Source of the DNA: Paraescarpia echinospica
Lineage: Eukaryota > Annelida > Polychaeta > Sabellida > Siboglinidae
Length of the DNA stretch: 64,000 bases
Direction of reading: 5' to 3'
Assembly (NCBI GenBank): GCA_020002185.1
Contig: CM034534.1
Span: forward strand, 12,248,914-12,312,913
A model generated the notes under the pieces. It saw nothing but the letters and a program-made list of their open reading frames with translations, did no database searches and was not told where the DNA came from. Shown one piece after another: positions 10,723 through 26,300 of this stretch; the first letter of the stretch is position 1; every line of letters starts with the position of its first letter. The position numbers and the translations under genes were made by a program.

Positions 10723-12033
10723 AACAGCGCTCCGGTTTGCGTCAACATATGATTTATTAATGTTGCTTGTTTCAAGAATGCGGCATGCAGTAACCCGCAG
10801 CCGCTGCCGCAGCCGCAGCGGCGCACAATGATTCAAACCTGAGCGAGCGCTATTTTGGGACATTATATTCCTGAAACTATGTGGAATGATGGAATACATG
10901 CACTGATGATAACATTTAGGCACAACGTAATGCCGAAATCGGGGTGGGCCTGGATGCTACACAACGTCACATTTAAGTGTACACAAAGTAATGCGCAGTT
11001 CCACCTGCTGCCTATTGGCAATTCCAATGCTACTGTCATCACCACGGTCAGATTTCCTGTTTGACAATCCCTGTTTTTATTTCATATAATCTTTAGTTAT
11101 CCCTTCATAATTTTGAAGACGCCTCTTAATGTTTTAGTTGCCCTGTGTATTATTTGTTTGAGATTATCTTTAAATTTGTCTCAGATGACCTCTTAGTTTT
11201 GTTACATTTACCCTTTTTGAGGTAACCCGCAAGTGTCCTTATTAAATTACCCGATAATTACAAGATCCTTTAAGAGTATCTGAATGACTTGTTTATGATA
11301 TTGTTATCGTAATTATCCTTTATACCCTGCTGACACGTAATGGCAGAACCCTGAGCTCGTTTGCAAAATAAATTACACAAGAGGGGTTGTTGGTAAGAGT
11401 CATTTAATAAATGTACCAGCAGGAATACTAAATCACATATCGGCTGATGAGATATAGGCAAACATACTCATCGAAATTATATATAAATGCAATTATTAAA
11501 TTACAAGATTAGCAAAGGTGGGGCTGTTATTTTCCCCACCACGACAATTACCAATCTATGCTTATACAATCAATACATACAAAACACCAAGTATACATAA
11601 ATTAAAGCGACAATTGTGACAGATAGTTTGATGCTTTTATCCATATCCCATATCCAAAAAATGTGTCGCTAAGGTGCCTGGCTATTATGATATTCCAACA
11701 GCCCAACATGCCAACACTGCATAGCTTTAATTAGTCAACTACACAGATGGCTACGAGTCACATGACCAAGGTAATGTGACAAGCAGAAAAGACAACAAAT
11801 ATTAAGCCAAGGCCAATAGTCATGCAAGTTATAAAACATGACAATTTTTCTCAAACGTGTTGTTTCATATGCATGATACCATAGGAACGTGTAAGCCATA
11901 TAAGGCATCATTGGTGGCTGTAGGAGTCAACGTCACTGACATTTTGCCAGGACACGTTTTTTAAGGTTGTAACAAAATGAGAGGTTGCCCCGATGGAATT
12001 TTGGAATTTCAGAAAGGAATAAGGACCACTGTA

Positions 12034-12133
<100 letters not shown>

Positions 12134-12821
12134 TTTTTTTTTTGCGTGCGTGCGTTTATATATATAAACAATACAAACTTACAAATCAAATTGTTTTAGG
12201 ATAAGTAAACTACATAATTCAAATGTTGAAGAAATATATGCCAAAATGTTGAAAATGAACGAATTATTGTTACAGTTCCGGGTGGTGTTCTACTAAATTA
12301 TCTTAATTATGTACTACAAACATACGATAATCATACCGATCAACCCGAATATAATATGTTATACAACATTTCTTGTGTAATAGGAATACAAATTTGAATT
12401 TGTTAACACACAAACAAGAAACGCATTGTAAGTACATTGAGTTGTACTAATCTATAAATACATGTTAAAGGTAACGCATGAGAAACACATATTAGAACTA
12501 ATCCAAATACAGGTGTGCAATTTAACTTCAGTGCAATATGTATACAAGACATTCACCTTAAGAAATACGATGAATGCTATCTGATTATAATTACATCGCA
12601 CAAGGAAATAAATGTAGCAATAAAGCCGGGTTATCAATTTACGTGTCCAGAAAAACACCCGAGAAATCTAGCAATTCCAAACCACACGATACATGGGATT
12701 ATTAAATAGAGCAAAGACTCAGTATCAATTACATACACACAGCAGGTCAATGCGAAGAAGATTTCCGCCTACAAAATAGTCACAATATTCCCTCAACCGC
12801 CCACTGTGGATTGAACAAAAT

Positions 12822-13222
12822 TTATGTAATATATATTTCACACAACTGCCGCGGTCCGTTGGGGGCGCTCAGCAAGGCGAGTATCAAGCGATGACACTTG
12901 GTGTCGCTGCAGTCGCACTCGAACACACATTTCCCCGGCCTGTTGTCGCAGAACGAAGGATTTTTGTGATAGGGAAGCATGGCTAACTGATCACCGTCAG
13001 TGTACACCATCGTCGCCGGGAAATCGAGACAGTGTCCCCCGTCCAGCACGGCGGTCAGAGTCAGGCGGTCTTGGCCAGTCGGCAACTCGACTTCCAGGAG
13101 AAACGGTTCTTCGGAGTGCGGCGTTGTCACTTGCTGACAAGTGGCGTTGTTCACGTCAACGACGGCAGACGCGTTGTAGTCGTTGCGATACCCGGTCATT
13201 GTCAACAGAGTTGAGTCAAAGT
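12822..13222 (-). CDS. Terminal lectin-like exon, unit 2
   Basis: The protein is identical to the unit 1 exon, with the same acceptor and stop. The flank just after the stop differs by one base (actgtgg in place of acagtgg). Confidence 0.5.
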
Positions 13223-14148
13223 CTACAAAATGTTAAATCCGTTTTAAGTTTAAATGAAATCCATCGCGGCATGGTGTTTACCAATCTTCTTTGTGCCATC
13301 TAGTGTTTGCGTAACAATAGCAACACTATGTGCAAACAGCTGTTTACAAAATCATCTCTCCCGGGTTTTTGTGTTTGGTCTTAATCTCGTCAAATTGAAT
13401 AACTTTCCGTCATATCTCGTGCGGATGAAAACACCTGTACTCAAGTATTATACTGCTATAAGAAAGACAATGAAGAAAGTGGGTGCTAGGACCCATTCTT
13501 GCTTTAGTCCATTACTGATCGCAAGTTGATTAGAAATTGTGCCACCAAACGACTCTTCACCAGCCATTCCATCGTAAAACTATATAGAGACTTTGTTGTT
13601 GGTTCGACAACGTTTCCTACAGGTGCCGCGAGGTAATTTTGATATCAGTTATAAAGCGCGAAGCACAAACCCAAAAAGACATTCAGTGCGGATCGAATTG
13701 TAATTGTTTGTTGTCGCTTCAAAACGATTTTTGCGAGGATTTTCCCCGCGTTAGAGAGCATAGAAATACCACTTTAGTTCCCAATGTCACTGCGATCACC
13801 GTTCGTTTTGTATGTTGTGATAATTAAATCGTCATGCGGCAGCTCTTTTGCTCGCTGACAGGTACGATAGAATTCTAGATGTATGCACTGAACCTTCATG
13901 TTGAAAGATTTCAACGCATAAACATCGTGTAATGGCGCTTTTCTGACTTTGTTAATTTGATGGCAGCCAGGATATCCCAGATTATTTGAAATTCCTCGGC
14001 TACTGCAGAATATACGTATCGTGGAATTGTCAGGAAAGGTAAAGGTAAGTTGTTATATATCGCGGTATAGTCAATAGGACTGCTCGGATTGCTCTACACT
14101 TTACCCTGTGATATATTTATTCACTCGAACACCATCTCGACTTCTCTT

Positions 14149-14751
14149 CACTTTTTGATCGGAGTCATCATATTTTTGGGTGGGTCCAATTATTCATTCC
14201 CCATAGAACCAATATGTGGTATTTTACTAAATGTTCTCATGTGATATGGAACATACCGGATAAAAGCAGCATTTGTTTACTGCATCCTTGATAAATATTA
14301 TTTCACATTTTGATTGGAGTCACATATTTTTGTGTGGGCCCATTATTTTTCATTCCCTTGAACACTGAACCGCTGTATGCCATATTACTTACTTTTTCGA
14401 TCACAGAGACCGAATAAAACCATCACATTTATTTGTCTGCTTCTTGGCCAATAAGATTTCACTTTTTAATAGGAGTCATGCAACAACCTTATGAGTGGAT
14501 CCATACTTGTTCACACACTCCCCCCATAGAATCGCTAACCACTGCCGTTTTATTCAATTTTCCGATCGGACAGACCGGATAAAAGTCACTCTTACTTGGA
14601 CCAACATCACTACATTTGATAAACGTGCTGGCGCTTCTTTGTTCCTCACGTCATTAAGCACTTAGCGAAGTCCAATAGGGTTGACATCGTCTGTGATACG
14701 TTCCTCGCTAGCAGTATCAAACAGTCCACAAGAGAGAAGCGTGGACTGGTA
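14149..14751 (+). repeat. Chimeric segment, junction 2
   Basis: Copy of 10120-10722 with the same two joints, so all junctions descend from one event. Confidence 0.85.
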
Positions 14752-14982
14752 AACAGCGCTCCGGTTTGCGTCAACATATGATTTATTAATGTTGCTTGTT
14801 TCAAGAATGCGGCATGCAGTAACCCGCAGCCGCTGCCGCAGCCGCAGCGGCGCACAATGATTCAAACCTGAGCGAGCGCTATTTTGGGACATTATATTCC
14901 TGAAACTATGTGGAATGATGGAATACATGCACTGATGATAACATTTAGGCACAACGTAATGCCGAAATCGGGGTGGGCCTGG

Positions 14983-15102
14983 ATGCTACACAACGTCACA
15001 TTTAAGTGTACACAAAGTAATGCGCAGTTCCACCTGCTGCCTATGCTACACAACGTCACATTTAAGTGTACACAAAGTAATGCGCAGTTCCACCTGCTGC
15101 CT
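14983..15102. repeat. 60-bp tandem duplication, only in unit 3
   Basis: The 60 bp beginning atgctacacaacgtcac occur once in the other units and twice here. The length keeps open a short frame on each strand (plus 14884-15153 and minus 14892-15134). Those frames have no recognised domain. Confidence 0.95.
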
Positions 15103-16122
15103 ATTGGCAATTCCAATGCTACTGTCATCACCACGGTCAGATTTCCTGTTTGACAATCCCTGTTTTTATTTCATATAATCGTTAGTTATCCCTTCATAAT
15201 TTTGAAGACGCCTCTTAATGTTTTAGTTGCCCTGTGTATTATTTGTTTGAGATTATCTTTAAATTTGTCTCAGATGACCTCTTAGTTTTGTTACATTTAC
15301 CCTTTTTGAGGTAACCCGCAAGTGTCCTTATTAAATTACCCGATAATTACAAGATCCTTTAAGAGTATCTGAATGACTTGTTTATGATATTGTTATCGTA
15401 ATTATCCTTTATACCCTGCTGACACGTAATGGCAGAACCCTGAGCTCGTTTGCAAAATGAATTACACAAGAGGGGTTGTTGGTAAGAGTCATTTAATAAC
15501 TGTACCAGCAGGAATACTAAATCACATATCGGCTGATGAGATATAGGCAAACATACTCATCGAAATTATATATAAATGCAATTATTAAATTACAAGATTA
15601 GCAAAGGTGGGGCTGTTATTTTCCCCACCACGACAATTACCAATCTATGCTTATACAATCAATACATACAAAACACCAAGTATACATAAATTAAAGCGAC
15701 AATTGTGACAGATAGTTTGATGCTTTTATCCATATCCCATATCCAAAAAATGTGTCGCTAAGGTGCCTGGCTATTATGATATTCCAACAGCCCAACATGC
15801 CAACACTGCATAGCTTTAATTAGTCAACTACACAGATGGCTACGAGTCACATGACCAAGGTAATGTGACAAGCAGAAAAGACAACAAATAATAAGCCAAG
15901 GCCAATAGTCATGCAAGTTATAAAACATGACAATTTTTCTCAAACGTGTTGTTTCATATGCATGATACCATAGGAACGTGTAAGCCATATAAAGCATCAT
16001 TGGTGGCTGTAGGAGTCAACGTCACTGACATTTTGCCAGGACACGTTTTTTAAGGTTGTAACAAAATGAGAGGTTGCCCCGATGGAATTTTGGAATTTCA
16101 GAAAGGAATAAGGACCACTGTA

Positions 16123-16228
<106 letters not shown>

Positions 16229-16913
16229 TTTTTTTGCGTGCGTGCGTTTATATATATAAACAATACAAACTTACAAATCAAATTGTTTTAGGATAAGTAA
16301 ACTACATAATTCAAATGTTGAAGAAATATATGCCAAAATGTTGAAAATGAACGAATTATTGTTACAGTTCCGGGTGGTGTTCTACTAAATTATCTTAATT
16401 ATGTACTACAAACATACGATAATCATACCGATCAACCCGAATATAATATGTTATACAACATTTCTTGTGTAATAGGAATACAAATTTGAATTTGTTAACA
16501 CACAAACAAGAAACGCATTGTAAGCACATTGAGTTGTACTAATCTATAAATACATGTTAAAGGTAACGCATGAGAAACACATATTAGAACTAATCCAAAT
16601 ACAGGTGTGCAATTTAACTTCAGTGCAATATGTATACAAGACATTCACCTTAAGAAATACGATGAATGCTATCTGATTATAATTACATCGCACAAGGAAA
16701 TAAATGTAGCAATAAAGCCGGGTTATCAATTTACGTGTCCAGAAAAACACCCGAGAAATCTAGCAATTCCAAACCACACGATACATGGGATTATTAAATA
16801 GAGCAAAGACTCAGTATCAATTACATACACACAGCAGGTCAATGCGAAGAAGATTTCCGCCTACAAAATAGTCACAATATTCCCTCAACCGCCCACTGTG
16901 GATTGAACAAAAT

Positions 16914-17314
16914 TTATGTAATATATATTTCACACAACTGCCGCGGTCCGTTGGGGGCGCTCAGCAAGGCGAGTATCAAGCGATGACACTTGGTGTCGCT
17001 GCAGTCGCACTCGAACACACATTTCCCCGGCCTGTTGTCGCAGAACGAAGGATTTTTGTGATAGGGAAGCATGGCTAACTGATCACCGTCCGTGTACACC
17101 ATCGTCGCCGGGAAATCGAGACAGTGTCCCCCGTCCAGCACGGCGGTCAGAGTCAGGCGGTCTTGGCCAGTCGGCAACTCGACTTCCAGGAGAAACGGTT
17201 CTTCGGAGTGCGGCGTTGTCACTTGCTGACAAGTGGCGTTGTTCACGTCAACGACGGCAGACGCGTTGTAGTCGTTGCGATACCCGGTCATTGTCAACAG
17301 AGTTGAGTCAAAGT
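16914..17314 (-). CDS. Terminal lectin-like exon, unit 3
   Basis: The protein is unchanged. One synonymous difference is visible near 17090 (Thr codon ACG in place of ACT in the YTDGD block). Confidence 0.5.
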
Positions 17315-18240
17315 CTACAAAATGTTAAATCCGTTTTAAGTTTAAATGAAATCCATCGCGGCATGGTGTTTACCAATCTTCTTTGTGCCATCTAGTGTTT
17401 GCGTAACAATAGCAACACTATGTGCAAACAGCTGTTTACAAAATCATCTCTCCCGGGTTTTTGTGTTTGGTCTTAATCTCGTCAAATTGAATAACTTTCC
17501 GTCATATCTCGTGCGGATGAAAACACCTGTACTCAAGTATTATACTGCTATAAGAAAGACAATGAAGAAAGTGGGTGCCAGGACCCATTCTTGCTTTAGT
17601 CCATTACTGATCGCAAGTTGATTAGAAATTGTGCCACCAAACGACTCTTCACCAGCCATTCCATCGTAAAACTATATAGAGACTTTGTTGTTGGTTCGAC
17701 AACGTTTCCTACAGGTGCCGCGAGGTAATTTTGATATCAGTTATAAAGCGCGAAGCACAAACCCAAAAAGACATTCAGTGCGGATCGAATTGTAATTGTT
17801 TGTTGTCGCTTCAAAACGATTTTTGCGAGGATTTTCCCCGCGTTAGAGAGCATAGAAATACCACTTTAGTTCCCAATGTCACTGCGATCACCGTTCGTTT
17901 TGTATGTTGTGATAATTAAATCGTCATGCGGCAGCTCTTTTGCTCGCTGACAGGTACGATAGAATTCTAGATGTATGCACTGAACCTTCATGTTGAAAGA
18001 TTTCAACGCATAAACATCGTGTAATGGCGCTTTTCTGACTTTGTTAATTTGATGGCAGCCAGGATATCCCAGATTATTTGAAATTCCTCGGCTACTGCAG
18101 AATATACGTATCGTGGAATTGTCAGGAAAGGTAAAGGTAAGTTGTTATATATCGCGGTATAGTCAATAGGACTGCTCGGATTGCTCTACACTTTACCCTG
18201 TGATATATTTATTCACTCGAACACCATCTCGACTTCTCTT

Positions 18241-18843
18241 CACTTTTTGATCGGAGTCATCATATTTTTGGGTGGGTCCAATTATTCATTCCCCATAGAA
18301 CCAATATGTGGTATTTTACTAAATGTTCTCATGTGATATGGAACATACCGGATAAAAGCAGCATTTGTTTACTGCATCCTTGATAAATATTATTTCACAT
18401 TTTGATTGGAGTCACATATTTTTGTGTGGGCCCATTATTTTTCATTCCCTTGAACACTGAACCGCTGTATGCCATATTACTTACTTTTTCGATCACAGAG
18501 ACCGAATAAAACCATCACATTTATTTGTCTGCTTCTTGGCCAATAAGATTTCACTTTTTAATAGGAGTCATGCAACAACCTTATGAGTGGATCCATACTT
18601 GTTCACACACTCCCCCCATAGAATCGCTAACCACTGCCGTTTTATTCAATTTTCCGATCGGACAGACCGGATAAAAGTCACTCTTACTTGGACCAACATC
18701 ACTACATTTGATAAACGTGCTGGCGCTTCTTTGTTCCTCACGTCATTAAGCACTTAGCGAAGTCCAATAGGGTTGACATCGTCTGTGATACGTTCCTCGC
18801 TAGCAGTATCAAACAGTCCACAAGAGAGAAGCGTGGACTGGTA
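18241..18843 (+). repeat. Chimeric segment, junction 3
   Basis: Same structure and joints as at 10120. Confidence 0.85.
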
Positions 18844-20154
18844 AACAGCGCTCCGGTTTGCGTCAACATATGATTTATTAATGTTGCTTGTTTCAAGAAT
18901 GCGGCATGCAGTAACCCGCAGCCGCTGCCGCAGCCGCAGCGGCGCACAATGATTCAAACCTGAGCGAGCGCTATTTTGGGACATTATATTCCTGAAACTA
19001 TGTGGAATGATGGAATACATGCACTGATGATAACATTTAGGCACAACGTAATGCCGAAATCGGGGTGGGCCTGGATGCTACACAACGTCACATTTAAGTG
19101 TACACAAAGTAATGCGCAGTTCCACCTGCTGCCTATTGGCAATTCCAATGCTACTGTCATCACCACGGTCAGATTTCCTGTTTGACAATCCCTGTTTTTA
19201 TTTCATATAATCGTTAGTTATCCCTTCATAATTTTGAAGACGCCTCTTAATGTTTTAGTTGCCCTGTGTATTATTTGTTTGAGATTATCTTTAAATTTGT
19301 CTCAGATGACCTCTTAGTTTTGTTACATTTACCCTTTTTGAGGTAACCCGCAAGTGTCCTTATTAAATTACCCGATAATTACAAGATCCTTTAAGAGTAT
19401 CTGAATGACTTGTTTATGATATTGTTATCGTAATTATCCTTTATACCCTGCTGACACGTAATGGCAGAACCCTGAGCTCGTTTGCAAAATGAATTACACA
19501 AGAGGGGTTGTTGGTAAGAGTCATTTAATAACTGTACCAGCAGGAATACTAAATCACATATCGGCTGATGAGATATAGGCAAACATACTCATCGAAATTA
19601 TATATAAATGCAATTATTAAATTACAAGATTAGCAAAGGTGGGGCTGTTATTTTCCCCACCACGACAATTACCAATCTATGCTTATACAATCAATACATA
19701 CAAAACACCAAGTATACATAAATTAAAGCGACAATTGTGACAGATAGTTTGATGCTTTTATCCATATCCCATATCCAAAAAATGTGTCGCTAAGGTGCCT
19801 GGCTATTATGATATTCCAACAGCCCAACATGCCAACACTGCATAGCTTTAATTAGTCAACTACACAGATGGCTACGAGTCACATGACCAAGGTAATGTGA
19901 CAAGCAGAAAAGACAACAAATAATAAGCCAAGGCCAATAGTCATGCAAGTTATAAAACATGACAATTTTTCTCAAACGTGTTGTTTCATATGCATGATAC
20001 CATAGGAACGTGTAAGCCATATAAGGCATCATTGGTGGCTGTAGGAGTCAACGTCACTGACATTTTGCCAGGACACGTTTTTTAAGGTTGTAACAAAATG
20101 AGAGGTTGCCCCGATGGAATTTTGGAATTTCAGAAAGGAATAAGGACCACTGTA

Positions 20155-20254
<100 letters not shown>

Positions 20255-20942
20255 TTTTTTTTTTGCGTGCGTGCGTTTATATATATAAACAATACAAACT
20301 TACAAATCAAATTGTTTTAGGATAAGTAAACTACATAATTCAAATGTTGAAGAAATATATGCCAAAATGTTGAAAATTAACGAATTATTGTTACAGTTCC
20401 GGGTGGTGTTCTACTAAATTATCTTAATTATGTACTACAAACATACGATAATCATACCGATCAACCCGAATATAATATGTTATACAACATTTCTTGTGTA
20501 ATAGGAATACACATTTGAATTTGTTAACACACAAACAAGAAACGCATTGTAAGCACATTGAGTTGTACTAATCTATAAATACATGTTAAAGGTAACGCAT
20601 GAGAAACATATATTAGAACTAATCCAAATACAGGTGTGCAATTTAACTTCAGTGCAATATGTATACAAGACATTCACCTTAAGAAATACGATGAATGCTA
20701 TCTGATTATAATTACATCGCACAAGGAAATAAATGTAGCAATAAAGCCGGGTTATCAATTTACGTGTCCAGAAAAACACCCGAGAAATCTAGCAATTCCA
20801 AACCACACGATACATGGGATTATTAAATAGAGCAAAGACTCAGTATCAATTACATACACACAGCAGGTCAATGCGAAGAAGATTTCCGCCTACAAAATAG
20901 TCACAATATTCCCTCACCCGCCCACTGTGGATTGAACAAAAT

Positions 20943-21343
20943 TTATGTAATATATATTTCACACAACTGCCGCGGTCCGTTGGGGGCGCTCAGCAAGGCG
21001 AGTATCAAGCGATGACACTTGGTGTCGCTGCAGTCGCACTCGAACACACATTTCCCCGGCCTGTTGTCGCAGAACGAAGGATTTTTGTGATAGGGAAGCA
21101 TGGCTAACTGATCACCGTCAGTGTACACCATCGTCGCCGGGAAATCGAGACAGTGTCCCCCGTCCAGCACGGCGGTCAGAGTCAGGCGGTCTTGGCCAGT
21201 CGGCAACTCGACTTCCAGGAGAAACGGTTCTTCGGAGTGCGGCGTTGTCACTTGCTGACAAGTGGCGTTGTTCACGTCAACGACGGCAGACGCGTTGTAG
21301 TCGTTGCGATACCCGGTCATTGTCAACAGAGTTGAGTCAAAGT
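20943..21343 (-). CDS. Terminal lectin-like exon, unit 4
   Basis: The protein is identical to unit 1. The non-coding sequence after the stop carries accg at about 20917, shared with unit 5. Confidence 0.5.
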
Positions 21344-22269
21344 CTACAAAATGTTAAATCCGTTTTAAGTTTAAATGAAATCCATCGCGGCATGGTGTTT
21401 ACCAATCTTCTTTGTGCCATCTAGTGTTTGCGTAACAATAGCAACACTATGTGCAAACAGCTGTTTACAAAATCATCTCTCCCGGGTTTTTGTGTTTGGT
21501 CTTAATCTCGTCAAATTGAATAACTTTCCGTCATATCTCGTGCGGATGAAAACACCTGTACTCAAGTATTATACTGCTATAAGAAAGACAATGAAGAAAG
21601 TGGGTGCCAGGACCCATTCTTGCTTTAGTCCATTACTGATCGCAAGTTGATTAGAAATTGTGCCACCAAACGACTCTTCACCAGCCATTCCATCGTAAAA
21701 CTATATAGAGACTTTGTTGTTGGTTCGACAACGTTTCCTACAGGTGCCGCGAGGTAATTTTGATATCAGTTATAAAGCGCGAAGCACAAACCCAAAAAGA
21801 CATTCAGTGCGGATCGAATTGTAATTGTTTGTTGTCGCTTCAAAACGATTTTTGCGAGGATTTTCCCCGCGTTAGAGAGCATAGAAATACCACTTTAGTT
21901 CCCAATGTCACTGCGATCACCGTTCGTTTTGTATGTTGTGATAATTAAATCGTCATGCGGCAGCTCTTTTGCTCGCTGACAGGTACGATAGAATTCTAGA
22001 TGTATGCACTGAACCTTCATGTTGAAAGATTTCAACGCATAAACATCGTGTAATGGCGCTTTTCTGACTTTGTTAATTTGATGGCAGCCAGGATATCCCA
22101 GATTATTTGAAATTCCTCGGCTACTGCAGAATATACGTATCGTGGAATTGTCAGGAAAGGTAAAGGTAAGTTGTTATATATCGCGGTATAGTCAATAGGA
22201 CTGCTCGGATTGCTCTACACTTTACCCTGTGATATATTTATTCACTCGAACACCATCTCGACTTCTCTT

Positions 22270-22872
22270 CACTTTTTGATCGGAGTCATCATATTTTTGG
22301 GTGGGTCCAATTATTCATTCCCCATAGAACCAATATGTGGTATTTTACTAAATGTTCTCATGTGATATGGAACATACCGGATAAAAGCAGCATTTGTTTA
22401 CTGCATCCTTGATAAATATTATTTCACATTTTGATTGGAGTCACATATTTTTGTGTGGGCCCATTATTTTTCATTCCCTTGAACACTGAACCGCTGTATG
22501 CCATATTACTTACTTTTTCGATCACAGAGACCGAATAAAACCATCACATTTATTTGTCTGCTTCTTGGCCAATAAGATTTCACTTTTTAATAGGAGTCAT
22601 GCAACAACCTTATGAGTGGATCCATACTTGTTCACACACTCCCCCCATAGAATCGCTAACCACTGCCGTTTTATTCAATTTTCCGATCGGACAGACCGGA
22701 TAAAAGTCACTCTTACTTGGACCAACATCACTACATTTGATAAACGTGCTGGCGCTTCTTTGTTCCTCACGTCATTAAGCACTTAGCGAAGTCCAATAGG
22801 GTTGACATCGTCTGTGATACGTTCCTCGCTAGCAGTATCAAACAGTCCACAAGAGAGAAGCGTGGACTGGTA
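22270..22872 (+). repeat. Chimeric segment, junction 4
   Basis: Same structure as at 10120. This is the last copy, because unit 5 continues into older satellite at 26301. Confidence 0.85.
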
Positions 22873-24183
22873 AACAGCGCTCCGGTTTGCGTCAACATAT
22901 GATTTATTAATGTTGCTTGTTTCAAGAATGCGGCATGCAGTAACCCGCAGCCGCTGCCGCAGCCGCAGCGGCGCACAATGTTTCAAACCTGAGCGAGCGC
23001 TATTTTGGGGCATTATATTCCTGAAACTATGTGGAATGATGGAATACATGCACTGATGATAACATTTAGGCACAACGTAATGCCGAAATCGGGGTGGGCC
23101 TGGATGCTACACAACGTCACATTTAAGTGTACACAAAGTAATGCGCAGTTCCACCTGCTGCCTATTGGCAATTCCAATGCTACTGTCATCACCACGGTCA
23201 GATTTCCTGTTTGACAATCCCTGTTTTTATTTCATATAATCGTTAGTTATCCCTTCATAATTTTGAAGACGCCTCTTAATGTTTTAGTTGCCCTGTGTAT
23301 TATTTGTTTGAGATTATCTTTAAATTTGTCTCAGATGACCTCTTAGTTTTGTTACATTTACCCTTTTTGAGGTAACCCGCAAGTGTCCTTATTAAATTAC
23401 CCGATAATTACAAGATCCTTTAAGAGTATCTGAATGACTTGTTTATGATATTGTTATCGTAATTATCCTTTATACCCTGCTGACACGTAATGGCAGAACC
23501 CTGAGCTCGTTTGCAAAATGAATTACACAAGAGGGGTTGTTGGTAAGAGTCATTTAATAACTGTACCAGCAGGAATACTAAATCACATATCGGCTGATGA
23601 GATATAGGCAAACATACTCATCGAAATTATATATAAATGCAATTATTAAATTACAAGATTAGCAAAGGTGGGGCTGTTATTTTCCCCACCACGACAATTA
23701 CCAATCTATGCTTATACAATCAATACATACAAAACACCAAGTATACATAAATTAAAGCGACAATTGTGACAGATAGTTTGATGCTTTTATCCATATCCCA
23801 TATCCAAAAAATGTGTCGCTAAGGTGCCTGGCTATTATGATATTCCAACAGCCCAACATGCCAACACTGCATAGCTTTAATTAGTCAACTACACAGATGG
23901 CTACGAGTCACATGACCAAGGTAATGTGACAAGCAGAAAAGACAACAAATAATAAGCCAAGGCCAATAGTCATGCAAGTTATAAAACATGACAATTTTTC
24001 TCAAACGTGTTGTTTCATATGCATGATACCATAGGAACGTGTAAGCCATATAAGGCATCATTGGTGGCTGTAGGAGTCAACGTCACTGACATTTTGCCAG
24101 GACACGTTTTTTAAGGTTGTAACAAAATGAGAGGTTGCCCCGATGGAATTTTGGAATTTCAGAAAGGAATAAGGACCACTGTA

Positions 24184-24288
<105 letters not shown>

Positions 24289-24973
24289 TTTTTTTGCGTG
24301 CGTGCGTTTATATATATAAACAATACAAACTTACAAATCAAATTGTTTTAGGATAAGTAAACTACATAATTCAAATGTTGAAGAAATATATGCCAAAATG
24401 TTGAAAATGAACGAATTATTGTTACAGTTCCGGGTGGTGTTCTACTAAATTATCTTAATTATGTACTACAAACATACGATAATCATACCGATCAACCCGA
24501 ATATAATATGTTATACAACATTTCTTGTGTAATAGGAATACAAATTTGAATTTGTTAACACACAAACAAGAAACTCATTGTAAGTACATTGAGTTGTACT
24601 AATCTATAAATACATGTTAAAGGTAACGCATGAGAAACACATATTAGAACTAATCCAAATACAGGTGTGCAATTTAACTTCAGTGCAATATGTATACAAG
24701 ACATTCACCTTAAGAAATACGATGAATGCTATCTGATTATAATTACATCGCACAAGGAAATAAATGTAGCAATAAAGCCGGGTTATCAATTTACGTGTCC
24801 AGAAAAACACCCGAGAAATCTAGCAATTCCAAACCACACGATACATGGGATTATTAAATAGAGCAAAGACTCAGTATCAATTACACACACACAGCAGGTC
24901 AATGCGAAGAAGATTTCCGCCTACAAAATAGTCACAATATTCCCTCACCCGCCCACTGTGGATTGAACAAAAT

Positions 24974-25374
24974 TTATGTAATATATATTTCACACAACTG
25001 CCGCGGTCCGTTGGGGGCGCTCAGCAAGGCGAGTATCAAGCGATGACACTTGGTGTCGCTGCAGTCGCACTCGAACACACATTTCCCCGGCCTGTTGTCG
25101 CAGAACGAAGGATTTTTGTGATAGGGAAGCATGGCTAACTGATCACCGTCAGTGTACACCATCGTCGCCGGGAAATCGAGACAGTGTCCCCCGTCCAGCA
25201 CGGCGGTCAGAGTCAGGCGGTCTTGGCCAGTCGGCAACTCGACTTCCAGGAGAAACGGTTCTTCGGAGTGCGGCGTTGTCACTTGCTGACAAATGGCGTT
25301 GTTCACGTCAACGACGGCAGACGCGTTGTAGTCGTTGCGATACCCGGTCATTGTCAACAGAGTTGAGTCAAAGT
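24974..25374 (-). CDS. Terminal lectin-like exon, unit 5
   Basis: The frame is intact with one amino-acid change, Thr to Ile in the NNATCQQ block (now NNAICQQ), which removes an N-glycosylation sequon. As the right-most copy it would be the first terminal exon met by a transcript arriving from the fucolectin-type exons at 29517-40518. Confidence 0.5.
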
Positions 25375-26300
25375 CTACAAAATGTTAAATCCGTTTTAAG
25401 TTTAAATGAAATCCATCGCGGCATGGTGTTTACCAATCTTCTTTGTGCCATCTAGTGTTTGCGTAACAATAGCAACACTATGTGCAAACAGCTGTTTACA
25501 AAATCATCTCTCCCGGGTTTTTGTGTTTGGTCTTAATCTCGTCAAATTGAATAACTTTCCGTCATATCTCGTGCGGATGAAAACACCTGTACTCAAGTAT
25601 TATACTGCTATAAGAAAGACAATGAAGAAAGTGGGTGCTAGGACCCATTCTTGCTTTAGTCCATTACTGATCGCAAGTTGATTAGAAATTGTGCCACCAA
25701 ACGACTCTTCACCAGCCATTCCATCGTAAAACTATATAGAGACTTTGTTGTTGGTTCGACAACGTTTCCTACAGGTGCCGCGAGGTAATTTTGATATCAG
25801 TTATAAAGCGCGAAGCACAAACCCAAAAAGACATTCAGTGCGGATCGAATTGTAATTGTTTGTTGTCGCTTCAAAACGATTTTTGCGAGGATTTTCCCCG
25901 CGTTAGAGAGCATAGAAATACCACTTTAGTTCCCAATGTCACTGCGATCACCGTTCGTTTTGTATGTTGTGATAATTAAATCGTCATGCGGCAGCTCTTT
26001 TGCTCGCTGACAGGTACGATAGAATTCTAGATGTATGCACTGAACCTTCATGTTGAAAGATTTCAACGCATAAACATCGTGTAATGGCGCTTTTCTGACT
26101 TTGTTAATTTGATGGCAGCCAGGATATCCCAGATTATTTGAAATTCCTCGGCTACTGCAGAATATACGTATCGTGGAATTGTCAGGAAGGGTAAAGGTAA
26201 GTTGTTATATATCGCGGTATAGTCAATAGGACTGCTCGGATTGCTCTACACTTTACCCTGTGATATATTTATTCACTCGAACACCATCTCGACTTCTCTT

